Assembly: GCA_039621445.1 (NCBI GenBank)
Contig: CP154954.1
Coordinates: 60,074,168 to 60,138,167 of the forward strand
Source of the DNA: Euglena gracilis
Lineage: Eukaryota > Euglenida > Euglenophyceae > Euglenales
Direction of reading: 5' to 3'
Length of the DNA stretch: 64,000 nt
A program made the translations under genes and the position numbers. Shown here one piece after another: positions 1 through 10,754 of this stretch. Numbering within the stretch: the first letter of the stretch is position 1; every line of letters begins with the position of its first letter. The notes beneath the pieces are model-generated. The model was not told the origin of the DNA, made no database searches, and saw only the letters and a program-made list of their open reading frames with translations.

Positions 1-54
1 CTATCAATTCATTCATTCATTTATTCATTTAGGAGATCGCACAACTGATGTGTG

Positions 55-235
55 TTGGTGTGCGCATTTGCGCACACAAACAAAGTTTGTTTGCATGCGC
101 TAAAGCTCGCACAGACGTACTATTTTGAAGCAGGGACAGGTGATTATAACTTTGACGTTTTGTGCTGCATGAGTGCAAACCCGCCCACAAACATAATTTG
201 TTTGTGTGCGCAAATGCGCGCACAAACACACATCA
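55..235. repeat. cluster of short inverted repeats
   Basis: Two hairpin-forming stretches lie here: one around 62-100 with CAAACAAA/TTTGTTTG arms, and one around 198-228 with TGTTTGTGTGCGC facing GCGCGCACAAACA across an AAAT loop. They share the words GTGTGCGC and CAAATGCGC, so they are probably diverged copies of one foldback unit. The following 300-455 stretch reads openly on both strands (a GVKGVKGAKGE collagen-like run on minus) but I cannot decide whether it is coding. Confidence 0.5.
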
Positions 236-511
236 ATTGCGTGACAGCTGGTGAACGCAGTATGTTGCATGTGATGTAATATTGCTCCGTGTGTCTTTAT
301 GGGCGGCTGCAGTGCCCAAGCCAGTTCAGGCACCGCGTCAGCGCCAGTGCCAATTGTCGTAACAGCGGGTGTGCTTCCCACCTCTGCATCTGTTCGACAA
401 ACGAGAGCACCAATCTCACCCTTCGCCCCCTTCACCCCCTTCACCCCCGCATCACTCAGTAAATGTCATGCGTACCAAACTACCTGGATTTACAGCCTTC
501 TGACACAGGGT

Positions 512-963
512 CATACATCTCTTTAAGGACCCCGGGGGGGTGCTGGGCTAGGGCCAGAAATTTGGGCTGGCTAGAAATTTGGGCTGGCTAGCCCGCCCCC
601 CCCCCCCGGACCCCCCTGGACCCGAACCGGGTCGAGCTGGACTGAAATCGGAAAAATGCCCAAAAATGACCTGCAGAACACAATTTTGAAAAAATGATGC
701 ATCTGAAACCCCCCAAAAATGCCCCAAACGCCCCCCAAACCCCATTTTTGGCCACTTTTGAAGACAATTTTTCAAAAAAAATTTCGGCGCTTCGCGCCGA
801 AAAATTTTGTGCTGGACCCCCAAAAAAGGGGCTGGCTAGCTGGGCTAGCAGCACCCCCCCCCCGGGGGGGAGGGGGCTGCTGCGGCTGGGCTGGGCCCAA
901 ATCGGGGCTGGCTGCAGCCGCCCCCCCCCCCGGGGGGTTCGCAAAACCTTAGAGAGATGTATG
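512..963. mobile_element. hAT-like MITE, 452 bp
   Basis: Bounded by terminal inverted repeats CATACATCTCTTTAAGG and CCTTAGAGAGATGTATG (one mismatch) and flanked by an exact 8-bp direct repeat CACAGGGT (504-511 and 964-971), as expected of a hAT-type target duplication. The interior is non-coding, with poly-C/poly-G runs and a CGGCGCTTCGCGCCG hairpin near 784-799. It is the same family as the element at 6189-6635 by its inner TTAAGGACCCCGGGG end, the CTTCGCGCC hairpin and the CTGCAG near the right end, although the outermost bases differ. Confidence 0.8.
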
Positions 964-1689
964 CACAGGGTTGCAGCAGTTCATAAAATGTTTTGCTTGT
1001 GTCAGGGTGCAGGGTCCCAGGTGTTTTGTAAAAATTGTGAAAGTGCGCAAATGCGCCCTTCCCTACCCTGAGCCCTTCCCGCTGGCTTGGTCACACACTT
1101 TGCCAAACACACCAAAAACACCGCACCAAGGTGCCACAAGCGAAGTTGTCCAACAAACCCCCAGGATGCACACTGCTGGCAGTTCGGGTTCACCCGGGGA
1201 AGCAGCCGAAAAGAGCAAAAAGGGCAGTAACGGTCCCAGTCCTGTGCTGCTTTTTGGTGTTTCTTTTTCACCTCTGGGGGGGGGGGTTCGAGGTGCGGAG
1301 CCCATTTCTGAACCCCCAAAGAACGCCACTTTTTTTTTGCCAAAGTCCCAGGGGTCACACCGCCAAAAGCAGAATTTTGCTCTCTCTTGTCGCCGTGTTT
1401 TCAAACCCCTGGAGCTACACAGCCGAGGTAAAAAAAAAATCGTTACGTGCGAATCAGGCCGCCTAAGTGGCTGGCTGGAAAAAAGGCACAGGTTGGACCT
1501 CCGGGTCTGGGGGTGAGGTTTGAGGGGGGGGGGGGGGTTCGAGCCAGTTGCTGGGCTAAACCTGGCTGGCACTCAAAACATCGAGTGAAAAATTGAGGCG
1601 AGAGGCATGCGATTAGTCAGCCAAAATTGAACAAACATCCTCCAACCAACATTTCTTAAACCCCAGTGCAAAAAAAAAGGTTCAGTGAA
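964..1689. other. no supported gene
   Basis: Between the MITE and the last recognisable protease exon the strands show only short open frames, poly-T/poly-A runs and poly-G runs (for example near 1270 and 1530). The end of the protease gene may lie in 1590-1660, where a minus-strand frame reads CWLEDVCSILAD before a stop, but this is not certain. Confidence 0.4.
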
Positions 1690-1869
1690 TTGCCTGTGAA
1701 CCAAGCCACAAAAAGACATCGCTCGGGCGTCCTGGCTGCAAGTATTTCTGCGAGCAGAATAGCTCCACGTAATGCAACACGTACACCCCGCAATCACTGA
1801 AGTTGGACTGCTGCGGAGTATTCATTGTCTTGACAGGAACAGAGTCGATCTGTCGTTCCACCTCGTCAA
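1690..1869 (-). CDS. Ulp1/SENP-like SUMO protease, catalytic cysteine exon
   Basis: This minus-strand exon encodes QQSNFSDCGVYVLHYVE (about 1747-1797), the glutamine of the oxyanion hole and the nucleophilic cysteine in the Q-x-N-x3-DCG-V context of peptidase family C48. These enzymes process SUMO precursors or remove SUMO from targets, usually in or at the nucleus. The 5' edge is set by a good acceptor, a pyrimidine-rich tract ending CAG just before 1869, followed by VDEVERQIDSVPVKTM. The 3' edge is uncertain (open to about 1682). It is the most downstream recognisable exon of the gene whose Asp, His and N-terminal core exons lie at 3.2, 5.5 and 6.9 kb. Related C48 domains also occur in transposons (Mutator-like and others), so a mobile origin cannot be excluded. 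Confidence 0.82.
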
Positions 1870-2129
1870 CTGGAGGAGGACATACATTCTGCCACCACAA
1901 AACTCAATGAAATGTACCCACCCAAATCACAATCCTAAAACTCCACGCCTCAAAAAAACAGCAGTGCCTTCAAAAAGGTTGTCCAAAGGTTGGACACCCG
2001 TGTCCTGGTACACGTTGTCCTGATCATCCACAAAGAGCCAAACGAGAACAGAACATTCCACAATGTCAAGGTTCATGTTCATGTGTGTTCATGTTCACAT
2101 GTGCTCATTTGCCATCCTGCTTTTTACAC

Positions 2130-2325
2130 AAAAATGCAAGGATTGCCTGAAGCAAGGGGAAGAGCGGGAAGAAGCAGAGCCAAGTGAGCGATTTGCTGCG
2201 TTGCAGGCCCGCCCCAATGGAAGCTGGCGGAGCGCCGCCCAATCCTGGGCTTTCAATGGCGAAGCGGTGGGCGAGGAACTTCCAGGGCCTGGCAGCGCAT
2301 TGCGCACAAAGATGCGACCGGAGAG
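2130..2325 (+). CDS. possible exon, strand uncertain
   Basis: A GC-rich island in AT-richer surroundings. On plus it reads KQGEEREEAEPSERFAALQA onward and stops being useful exactly at a consensus donor, GAGAG followed by GTGAGG at 2326. On minus two frames are also open across the same island, so it could instead be an exon of the minus-strand protease gene. No family recognised. Confidence 0.25.
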
Positions 2326-2439
2326 GTGAGGCAGCACCAAAAGCTGCAGTTCCACCTCTCGCACTTGCCTTCACACGTTGCCGCTGTTAAGCCTGAAACT
2401 CCGGGGCCTTCTCAAACGGGGGAGGGGCAGTTGCAATAT

Positions 2440-2890
2440 TTGAGGTGGCCGATAAAACCCCCCCTCCAAACATAAAGCCCCCCCCCAAATATAAAGCCCC
2501 CCCTGGGGGGTTTGGTTTTACCGCCCAAATATGAAGCCCCCCCCCCCCCCCCGACGCGGAGCCAGACGCTGGTGTCATTCAGTAAAAGGCTTTAAAATTT
2601 TGGGTGCATGCAACTTTTTTTTTCACCAGAAATGCTCCACTTTGGATAAGAATGGCACACATTTTTTGCGACAAGTGGGAGGTACACAATAAAAATGTCG
2701 CATAAAATTGGTATTTGGCCACAATTGAAGGCAGCCAAAGGTCATAGAGGGCACCCGAAAAAGTTTGATTTTTCGCCCCAAATTTAAAGCCCCCCCAAAT
2801 ATAAAACCCCCCTGAGGGTCTTGAAATCCCGTCCAAAACATAAAGCCGGGGGGGGTTATATTTGGGGGGGTTACTTCTAAAAGACATCAA
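2440..2890. repeat. poly-C/poly-G elements with AAATATAAAG words
   Basis: Two related blocks (about 2450-2560 and 2780-2880). In each, runs of 6-14 C alternate with words such as AAATATAAAGC and AACATAAAGCC, and facing G runs with complementary words follow. Same architecture as the poly-C elements elsewhere in the window (see 51645 and 57640). No coding signal. Confidence 0.5.
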
Positions 2891-3194
2891 AATTAAGAGA
2901 TGTGATACACTGGGTCCTTTCCCCAATGGGTGTCAAAAGTCAGATGCAGTGGAAAGCCAACCTTATCAACAAAATAAATAAGTACAGAAGTTACTGACTT
3001 CTAGCACCAATGGAAGCTTTTGCAGGGCAATCGAGGGAAAGAAGCAGCACTGTGGTTGGTACACCGAAACAACGGGTCCCCAAGAGAGCCAAAAAGAAGC
3101 CTCTGCATCGATGGAAAAAAGCCATTACTCATCCGCACTGAAATCCTTTTTCGGGGGCATTTCACATTCAGTGCCTTGCTGTCCTGCTGAACAG

Positions 3195-3302
3195 CGGGGA
3201 CTGCACAGGGCGAACAAACAGGCAATGCACAGCCAAGGCGCACGAGGCGCAGAGCCTCAAGAGGGACACTGGCCGACATGGAATCCAAAACGAACATCTG
3301 CC
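3195..3302 (-). CDS. Ulp1/SENP-like SUMO protease, catalytic aspartate exon
   Basis: The minus strand reads GWQMFVLDSMSASVPLEAL and then RLVRLG. In C48 peptidases the third catalytic residue is the Asp in a short hydrophobic strand followed by Ser (consensus like ilvlDSL), and LDSM here matches it, with D at about 3283-3285. It lies between the His exon (5.47 kb) and the Cys exon (1.78 kb), which is the required order. The likely acceptor is the AG directly before GATGTTCGTT or slightly upstream; the 3' end is not fixed. A plus-strand ORF over the same bases is a shadow. Confidence 0.7.
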
Positions 3303-3789
3303 ATCCCTCCCAGAAGTTCAGCGGCTTGGATCAGGGCCCTCTGGTGCTCACATCATTGGGCGGCACGGAACCATCGCAGTGAATGGAGGTCCTGTGCGAG
3401 TGCCGTACGGGTTTTCCATGCAGATTCTACAAAAAGGATGAGGACTGGCCATCATATTGCGGACCCCAAAATCCACAATGACCACAACAACCAATAATAG
3501 AATATTATATTTACAATAAAAGACTGGCTCCAAGATAATTGTGCCATAAACGGCAACCCTCACTTAAACCGCTCGAAGTTGGAAGGAAAGACCTGGGTTG
3601 CTTTGTTGGACGAGGACAGCATTCTCGCGTCGTGACCCTCCATTATAATGCGCGTCGCGACCCTCCAGGAAACTTCTTCTATGAAGGCAAAAGTGGTCGA
3701 CCCGGGGGAAGTATCCAAAAAAAAATGTGCAACCAACATCGCATCCTAAAAGTTTCAAGCACAGGGGGACTGCCGATCCGTGGGACAGG
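3303..3789. other. no supported gene
   Basis: Several open frames on both strands in a moderately GC-rich stretch, none with a recognisable motif or consistent splice sites. It behaves as intron of the minus-strand protease gene. Confidence 0.35.
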
Positions 3790-4010
3790 ACGAATCTGTT
3801 GAATGAAGCAGGCGCCAGTCAGCTGCACCTCAACAAAGAGCCCTGTGCAGGGGAAACAGGAGAACCGGTGTTGCCATCTGCAGCGAGTTTCTGCTTCCGA
3901 CAGACCATAGATGCCTTTGTCTGAGGCAGACATCAGGCGGACCCCGCTTGTCTGCTTGATTCTCACCAGGGCCCCAGTTTTCAGCCCCCCCACCAAGAAT
4001 GGCGGGGGGA
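3790..4010 (-). CDS. coding-like exon within the protease gene region
   Basis: The minus strand is open and reads [20 protein letters not shown], then [20 protein letters not shown] and on through [11 protein letters not shown]. Third codon positions favour G/C, as in the confirmed exons of this gene, and amino-acid composition is ordinary, unlike the surrounding repeats. Position and strand place it between the His and Asp exons of the SUMO protease, so it may encode an insertion in the catalytic domain (SENP6/7-type proteases carry loop insertions), or it may belong to a different transcript. I do not recognise a domain. Edges are estimated from where the coding character ends. Confidence 0.4.
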
Positions 4011-4032
4011 AACTCATCTTTGTTGGGAAAAT

Positions 4033-4040
4033 TGTGTGTG

Positions 4041-4079
<39 letters not shown>

Positions 4080-4081
4080 GC

Positions 4082-4112
<31 letters not shown>

Positions 4113-4183
4113 CGTGTGCGCGTGCGGGTGCGGGTGCGGGTGCGGGTGTGGGTGCGGGTGCGGGTGCGGGTGCGAGCGCGCGC

Positions 4184-4268
<85 letters not shown>

Positions 4269-4272
4269 TGTG

Positions 4273-4360
<88 letters not shown>
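4033..4360. repeat. (TG)n / (TGCG)n / (GCGGG)n compound microsatellite
   Basis: About 325 bp of alternating purine-pyrimidine sequence: (TG)n with CG interruptions, a (TGCGGG)n stretch, (CG)n, (TG)n, long (TGCG)n and again (TG)n. All frames are open because the repeat lacks stops; the Cys/Val/Arg and His/Thr/Ala ORFs here are artefacts. Such sequence can adopt Z-DNA. A complementary CA/CG array lies at 62.78-62.97 kb. Confidence 0.95.
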
Positions 4361-4364
<4 letters not shown>

Positions 4365-5439
4365 CAGGGTAAAGACAGGAAACACACATAACATAGAAAA
4401 CGTGCCGAGGCGTTTGATGTGAATGCGCAAAAACGACTGAAAATGCGAGATTTTTTGCTACATTTGTGAATGGTGTGGTATGGTGTGCTGTACAAGCTGC
4501 TGGCTTGTACAGGTGGACATTGGGTTGACAATTCAGTTGGAAAACTGCTTGAAGGGGTGGAGGCAGGGAGGGATGGGGGAGGTGTCTGGCAAGACAGCAA
4601 ACCAAGCCCCGGAAATTCAAGCTCCTTGGGACCAGATCATGCATCACCCGTTGCTTGGTTTCCCGTTTGCTTCGCACTCACATAGAGAACGGCCTGAAAA
4701 GGAGAAACGACACAGATGGCCACGTCCTCCAGCCATTTCCTGACCTCCTTTCCTTCCTTAAATATGTTCCGACGACTTGTTCGGCTGGATGCAATGTTGC
4801 ATTTCAGCTGGTTCGGAACAAAACGCTTGGAAAGGGAGTTTGGGACAAAATTTCACCCTTCCTTCCATCGAAAAAAGCCAAAACAGCTTCCACCTTGAGC
4901 AGAGACCTGTCTGAGCGACCTTGAGGGAGAGTTTATCTATTTTACAGTTCTCTCATCTCACAGACACATCTCTCATAAACATCTCACAGAAAAAAATGAT
5001 GAACACTTTGTGAAGACCAATTGCGCAGAATAAGCCACAAAAAAAATTGCAAATGTCCAGATTTGCATTCAAAGAGATCTATGGGTGTGCCTCCGTCTCT
5101 TCCGTTGGCAATAACCGCTTTCGCTTCCGCTTGCCATCGGGGGGAGGGGAGCCTGGAGCCTTCGCTGCCCCGGTGGTGTTGCAAAGCATGGCCGACGAGG
5201 CGCTGGTGTTTCGAGGAGGATGATCACATAACGGTGCACTTTAGGTGTGGTGCTTGGAGCTGAATCATTCAGCGCCAAGTGAGACTGATCGGCAGTCAAC
5301 GTTTTTGGTGGGGGACAGAACACTCTCTTGTGCTTCAGAAATTGATCTGCTCCTCCTGAAATGCCAGCAAAAACGTTGTTGGCCGCCAACAAAACGTAGG
5401 AGCAACCTGGCGATTGTGAGATATATATATAAGAAGCCA
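4361..5439. other. intron-like sequence with possible minor exons
   Basis: Mostly intronic in character. A plus ORF (4655-4924) and an overlapping minus frame (NIFKEGKEVRKWLEDVAICV at about 4690-4770) are both open. On minus near 5240-5290 a frame reads SHLALNDSAPSTTPKVHRYV. None can be tied to a family, so they are left uncalled. Confidence 0.3.
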
Positions 5440-5566
5440 GCGCCGCATTGCGCAAAAGAAGCCACCAATGTGCATGTTCGTTCACAGGGATAAACACGAA
5501 CTTCTTCTCAGACTTTGGTTTTTGAGTCCTTTCCTTCCATGTATGTGCAACCCGCCCATATGAAGC
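5440..5566 (-). CDS. Ulp1/SENP-like SUMO protease, catalytic histidine exon
   Basis: Starts at a clear acceptor (CTGCAG before 5566) and reads ASYGRVAHTWKERTQ, then KKFVFIPVNEHAHWWLL. This is the classic C48 segment: R-V-x2-W/T-W-K, a basic linker, then F-I-P-V-N-x2-H-W with the catalytic His at about 5469-5474. It follows the LNDNIIDFYL exon and precedes the LDSM exon. The 3' end is uncertain: the frame stays open for another ~370 bp but loses family character just after HWWLL, near an imperfect donor. The phase does not join simply to the upstream exon ending at 6795, implying an indel or an unrecognised micro-exon. Confidence 0.85.
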
Positions 5567-6188
5567 CTGCAGTTGTACGAGCGGTCTTTCTTCCAACCTG
5601 GAATCATAAAAGCATGGCCGACGAGGTGCTGGCTGAATTTGAGCTGCTGGCTGGCTGGACCCCCCCCCCCCCCAGGGGATAGGGTCCCCTCCGGCTTGAG
5701 AAATCCCCTGGCCCAAAGTGCATAACAAATAACCATCAGCATTTCCCCCAGCAGCCCCCTAAACCTATGGGCCAGGACCACTTTTCATGCATGACCCGAG
5801 ATCAAAAAGGAAATGGTCCAAACTGTGGAGGCGGGGTAATAAACAAACCCCCAAATGCAAAATACCCCCACCATCTTCTGTTGTGCGCTGCACCAAGGGA
5901 GAATAAGCAAAAGCCTGGTTCTTGTCCAGAATGCGCTCTTTCCGCTGCCAACGCTGAGCGCAGCTTTCGGGGTCTCTCTAGCAGGGAGGGTTACAGAGAG
6001 GATGCATTCCGAACAATGCGACCAAATTTGAACAAATCACAAAACAGAGTTCAATCCACATCCTGAGTTTTGAATTGAGATGCATGAACACCAAAAACAA
6101 AGGGAGGGGGCAACCCTTAAAACAGCCGGGGGGGACAGAGGGAGGAATGGGAAACACACAGCTTTGCTTCCATCTCTGTGGTCTGAAT

Positions 6189-6635
6189 CAGGCTTTTGCT
6201 TAAGGACCCCGGGGGGGGGGGGGGACTGGCTAGCCAATCGGCCACACACTGGAAAAAGTGGACTAGCTAGCCCCCCCCCCCCCGGGGGGGGGGGGGGTCC
6301 GGGGTCCCCCGGACTGGGAAAAAAATTTTCCTCCGGCGCTGTGCGCCGGAGGAAAAATGAGGTTTTTAACAGGTTTTTGGCTGACTTTGTTCCAAAAATT
6401 CCCAAAAATGGCCAAAAACGGGCATTTTTGGCCATTTTTGGGGTCCCAAAAAAATTTTCGGCGCTTCGCGCCGGTCACTGGAAAAATTTTTTCCACTAGC
6501 TAGCCCTGCTAGCAGACCCCCCCCACCGGGGGGGGGGGGGTCTGCTAGAAAACCCACTAGCCAAATTTGGACTAGCTGCAGTCCAGCCCCCCCCGGGGGG
6601 GGGGGGGGTACTGCAATCCCTTAAGCAAAAGCCTG
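6189..6635. mobile_element. hAT-like MITE, 447 bp
   Basis: Perfect 17-bp terminal inverted repeats (CAGGCTTTTGCTTAAGG at 6189 and its complement ending 6635) and exact 8-bp target duplication GTCTGAAT (6181-6188, 6636-6643). Non-coding interior with poly-G/poly-C tracts, CTAGCTAG words and hairpins CCGGCGCTGTGCGCCGG and CGGCGCTTCGCGCCGG. Sits in an intron of the SUMO protease gene. Confidence 0.9.
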
Positions 6636-6794
6636 GTCTGAATGTCCACACATTGGCTGTAGGACAACTGCAAAAATGAAGCAAAAAGGCCCTTGCACAA
6701 ATCTGTGGCTCAAAATGCGAGATTTTTCAGTCTGGAAACCAACTCTGCAGAACAGCCCCAAAGAATACGTGGGGGGGGTGCATATGCCTGTCAC

Positions 6795-7050
6795 CTTGCA
6801 TAGAGGCCAGGTGTTCGAAGTCAAAGCCGTCCTGGCCGCTCCAGCAGCCGGAAGAAGTGGGTGTTGAACAGGAAAACCGACTTCAGCAGCGGGGTGACGA
6901 AGCGGCGGCTCACGAAAGCGAGGTAGAAGTCAATGATGTTGTCGTTCAGGAACTCCCCGGGTTGGGGGCAGGCTGAGGATCGACCGGTGATGAATTTGTT
7001 GACCCCCCCCCTGGGTGAGCGAGGGGGTCGAACCCTGGCCACAACTTCAG
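6795..7050 (-). CDS. Ulp1/SENP-like SUMO protease, N-terminal catalytic-core exon
   Basis: Minus-strand reading includes FITGRSSACPQPGEFLNDNI, IDFYLAFVSRRFVTPLL and VFLFNTHFFRLLE. EFLNDNIIDFYL (about 6918-6953) is the hallmark opening of the C48 domain (consensus wLnDtiIdfYl). Near 6835 the frame breaks: one missing base would restore SGQDGFDFEHLASMQ, which runs to a consensus donor (CAAG|GTGACA, last exon base 6795). The shift is a sequencing indel or a sign of decay. The acceptor is around 7040-7050; upstream AT-rich sequence (7090-7175, TATATATA and TTATATTA runs) is intron. Confidence 0.82.
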
Positions 7051-7212
7051 CTTGCACTGGTGTGGCCCGTGGCCGACCCCTTGGCCTTAGGGCGCAATGT
7101 ATATGTATATATACATAAATATATGCACGCATATTCAATTATATTATATTATTTATATTATGTATAAATCATGGCTGGGAAAATCCCATTTGTCATTTTG
7201 TTTTCCAGCACA

Positions 7213-8010
7213 TGGAAGGGGAGAGCAGTCTATTTTGGAGTTTAAAAGAACTCCCAACGCTGGGCACGGGGCAGCCTGGGGGGCAGCGGTCCAGATCCGT
7301 TTGGGTGATGTCGATGCCATCGAGGCTGACCTTCCTGCAACTGAGCCGCGGCAGCGAAGCGGCAGAGCTGGAGGGCCCGTCCAGGTCCCCAGCGGGCCGT
7401 TGCCCCCTGGCACAGGTGGAGTGGGTCAAACCTCCGGAGGTGGACAGAGTGCGCGATGGGGCCGTGGCGAAAGGGACAGTGCCCTCTGGGGACACACCTC
7501 CCTGTTCACCAACAAACACTAAATTGACAAAAGTGTGGTATATGAAAAACTGTTCGTTGGACGGGGGGGAGGGGCGTTTAAATAGCGGCAATCCCCTCTC
7601 CTCAGGAGGAAATGCCCGGTCCAGGCGAAATGGAGTGTCGAGGCTGATATTGGCGTCGTTGGCAGACATGTCGCATTGGGAGTCTTCTGGCACCTCGCTG
7701 GCAGCGACACTTGGATGAGGGCGGGCTGACTTTGGACTGCGGCGTGCATGTGTCAAATCAGAGTTGAAACGTGTGTCAAACAGAGTCACCCCTCGGGACG
7801 CAATGTGAATTTCGAGAAATCTGTCGTTCAAAACGGCGGCAATCCTGGTACCGTACCTGCTGTCCAACACATCGCTGGGGGTGAACCACTTTTTCTTCTG
7901 GCACGGGGGCTCTTGCAGGTGCGCTGACGGACATCACGTTTGCCTTTGCTTGGCGCTGCCCTTTGCGCCGAGGGGCAGTTGTCCTCTGTCGACTCCGGGG
8001 CTGCCATCAT
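7213..8010 (-). CDS. N-terminal region of the SUMO protease gene (probable)
   Basis: A long GC3-rich minus-strand frame reads KKWFTPSDVLDSRYGTRIAA, VLNDRFLEIHIASRGVTLFD and continues with Ser/Pro-rich sequence to about 7213. Upstream, a different frame (MMAAPESTEDNCPSAQRAAP, then RTCKSPRARRK) reads well down to about 7890; the two would fuse if one base changed in the AAGAAAAAG run, so an indel or a short intron lies there. The FTPSDVLDSRYG segment looks like a folded domain ahead of a disordered linker, the usual layout of Ulp2/SENP6-7 proteins, but I do not recognise a named domain. Assignment to the protease rests on strand, position and codon usage. Confidence 0.5.
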
Positions 8011-8830
8011 TCCCTGTGGTAGCTTGTATGAATGCGCCTGCGCTTAGCGGACACCCGCTTAGAGGTGATACATTTGGGCTTGCTGGAAAAGCTATTTGAA
8101 GAAAAATGTCGAAAATGCAAAAATGCATCAGCAGCTTTTTTATGGACAAAAACATGGAAATTGGAGTGGACAGCCCATTTGCGACCTATTTGGCGGATTT
8201 TTTTAAACACACCTTCATACAAAAAAAAAAAACGGTCGAAAACTTCATTTCTGTCCGGCCCTTCGGGAGGACAAGTTGGAAAAAGGCGGCTGGCTGGCAG
8301 GCTGGTTGCCCCCCCCCCCTCAGCTAAAGCGATACAGCAGAGGGAGGATCAACAACAGAACAGAGGAAGAGAATCACTGAATCACCGATGTGAGCGTCGA
8401 AAGAGGCGTCACAAACACCAAAAAAATTTAAAACATTGGAGTTTTGTGCATTTTGGGAGGGTATTTCACTTTCGAATCGACACAAAACCATAACAAAAAA
8501 TATTTGTACAAACAATCAAACTTCAGGAATATTCAAACATGAGGGGGAATCTGGTTTTTTTTAAAAAAAAGTGTGACGTTCATTTCCCAGCAAGAAAACT
8601 CACACAAAAAAAAAGAGCAGCATTTTAAGACCCCCCGGGGGTTCCCAGCTCGGCGCCTCCCCCGCCCACAAACCAGGCCATCTGAAGGTAGTTTCCAAAA
8701 ATTTTCCAGCGCTTCATGCCAGTCGCATACCCATACTTGAAAAGAAACGACAGCACAAAAGAATCCTGAAAAAAAACATTTTCTTCAAAACCTCCAGCAG
8801 CAAAAAATGGGACGTTGATACAGGTTGAGG
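8011..8830. other. no supported gene
   Basis: Intron-like sequence with poly-A/poly-C runs and short overlapping ORFs on both strands; nothing recognisable. Around 8625-8720 is a fragment resembling the end of a poly-C element (AAGACCCCCCGGGGG). Confidence 0.4.
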
Positions 8831-10190
8831 CTTACACCTAGCGTCCGAAATGTTTGCCCACGGCCGGCAAAAATATTTGCCCCAACCAGTCAAAATTTTC
8901 GCCCAGCGCCCTCAAAAAATTTGCCCAAAGCTCTCAAAAATTTTTGCACCGCGCCGCCAAAAATATTTGCACTTGCTCAAAAAAATATTTGCCCTCCGTC
9001 ATTCAATTTTTGCACAATAGAAAAAAAGCCTTACACTGGACAATGGGACAATCCACTCCGATTGAACGTCTTACAACGCATTTTTTAAAAAAAAATCTGA
9101 GTATATGAGGCACGGGGGCTCAAGACGGAGTCTGCATCTTTGGCAGCCGATGAAAAACACAAATGTTTGTTGTTCAATCACCATGTTGCGCACGTAGAGT
9201 TGGTGAACACCCAATTTGTCAAAATCCAACTGGGAGGCCTTGTGCGAGCAGCCAAAATGGCCAAAGTGGATGGACATGGCTCAAAATCTGGTCAGAAAAA
9301 TGACATAAAAGGCCCAGCATTTCCTAAACTTATTAAAAATATTTGAAAATATCCCAAAAAATGATTGGCGATCTGCCAAAAACTGCCCAAATGAAGCCTC
9401 AATGGATTGAACACGACATCAAAAAATCCATGATGACCATGAATTGGCCCCAAAAATTTCAAAAAATGCCCAAAATTAATGCAAAAAAAACTGCCTGAAA
9501 TGGCAGAAAACCAGCCAAAAATGGCTCAAATGGCATAAATTTTGCAAATTTTTTTGGGGGGGTTTGATACAAGCTGCCAGCATATGCAGTGTTTTTCCTT
9601 GCCAAAAAATCATCACACTACATCACATCGCTGTGTCTCTCCTTTCTAACATTGAGCATAACAAACACTCAATGCGCTTCTTTGAGCAGTGCACTTATGA
9701 TGGTCAAGGTTTTTCACAACCATGAATGAATGCAAACTCCAAAACCAGAAATTGGTATTTGGAAATGTCCAAGAACTCCTGTCTTTGATTTTTCTCAATA
9801 CCACATGTTGGCATTGGAGTTTTATTGTCCATTAACAGCGAATTGCGTTTGGAAAAGAGCTCAAAAAGGCTTGAAACGAACCAATGTAACTCATTTGTCA
9901 AAGGTTGGAATGAAGCGAGACAAATTCTGAGGTCAATCGGTTTTTGCAGCAATGACATTTCCGCTTCAAACCATTCATTTCCGCAATCTGAACCATTTTG
10001 GTCGGTTTTGGGGGGGCTCCAACAAAATCATTATTCAAGACGCAGCACTTTGGACGGAGTCTGTGTCTTAAGACGCAGACCTCATGGCCAAAGTCTGGCG
10101 CCTTTGGCGCAGACTCTGTCCTGAGTCCCTGCGCCTTAGACGCGGACTTCAGGGCAACTGTGCAAAACACCGGATCCGTGTGCAAGCACC
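8831..10190 (+). repeat. dispersed repeat 'ATTTGCC', copy 1 (interrupted)
   Basis: Two parts of one repeat, 8831-9030 and about 9690-10190, separated by some 650 bp absent from the other copy. The 5' part repeats the words AAAAATATTTGC and ATTTGCCC about every 25 bases. The 3' part ends in a foldback rich in AAGACGCAGAC / GTCTGCGTCTT words. A continuous copy in the opposite orientation lies at 59048-59965. Weak ORFs inside match in both copies only because the DNA does. Confidence 0.85.
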
Positions 10191-10754
10191 TGGAAAGAAG
10201 CAAAACATCACTGGAGTTTGCAGGGCAAACAATTCAAAACTGGCTAAATGCTTCTCACCAACCCCCATGCTACGCCCCCCCACACAGTTGAAACTCCCCC
10301 AGACAACCGCCAAACCTCGACTTGTGCCTCCCGATAGAGAAAACAATGATGAAGAAACACGACGACAAAATGAATCGAAAAAAACCAAAGACACTGATGG
10401 GCATCAAATGAGATCTCATCAGGTTTTTGCCCAGTTGCCCAACTTTATACCCCAGGGTAAAAAGTTTGTTTGTGGACCCCTTCCAGATGCAAACAAAGCC
10501 CAAAGGTATTCCCCCCCACCAAGAACCCCCCCAGGGTCCAATCACCTAACCAGATCCTCTGAGCTGCTGAAGGGGTTAAAGGTGGGGGGACAACCAACCG
10601 ACCTGCCGTGAAAAAGGGGGGAAATCTGACCAAAATCCATCTTCTTAACTTGCTTTGCTTATGCAAAAAAATGCAAATTATGCAATTTGCATGCTTCCCC
10701 CCCCCCCGCTCCGCCGTGCGATGAACCTTTGTTTCAATCCTTGTCCAGGTAACG

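Noticed and set aside
4030-4370. Cys/Val-rich and His/Thr-rich ORFs
   Set aside because: Translation of a (TG)n/(TGCG)n microsatellite; the same applies at 62.78-62.97 kb.
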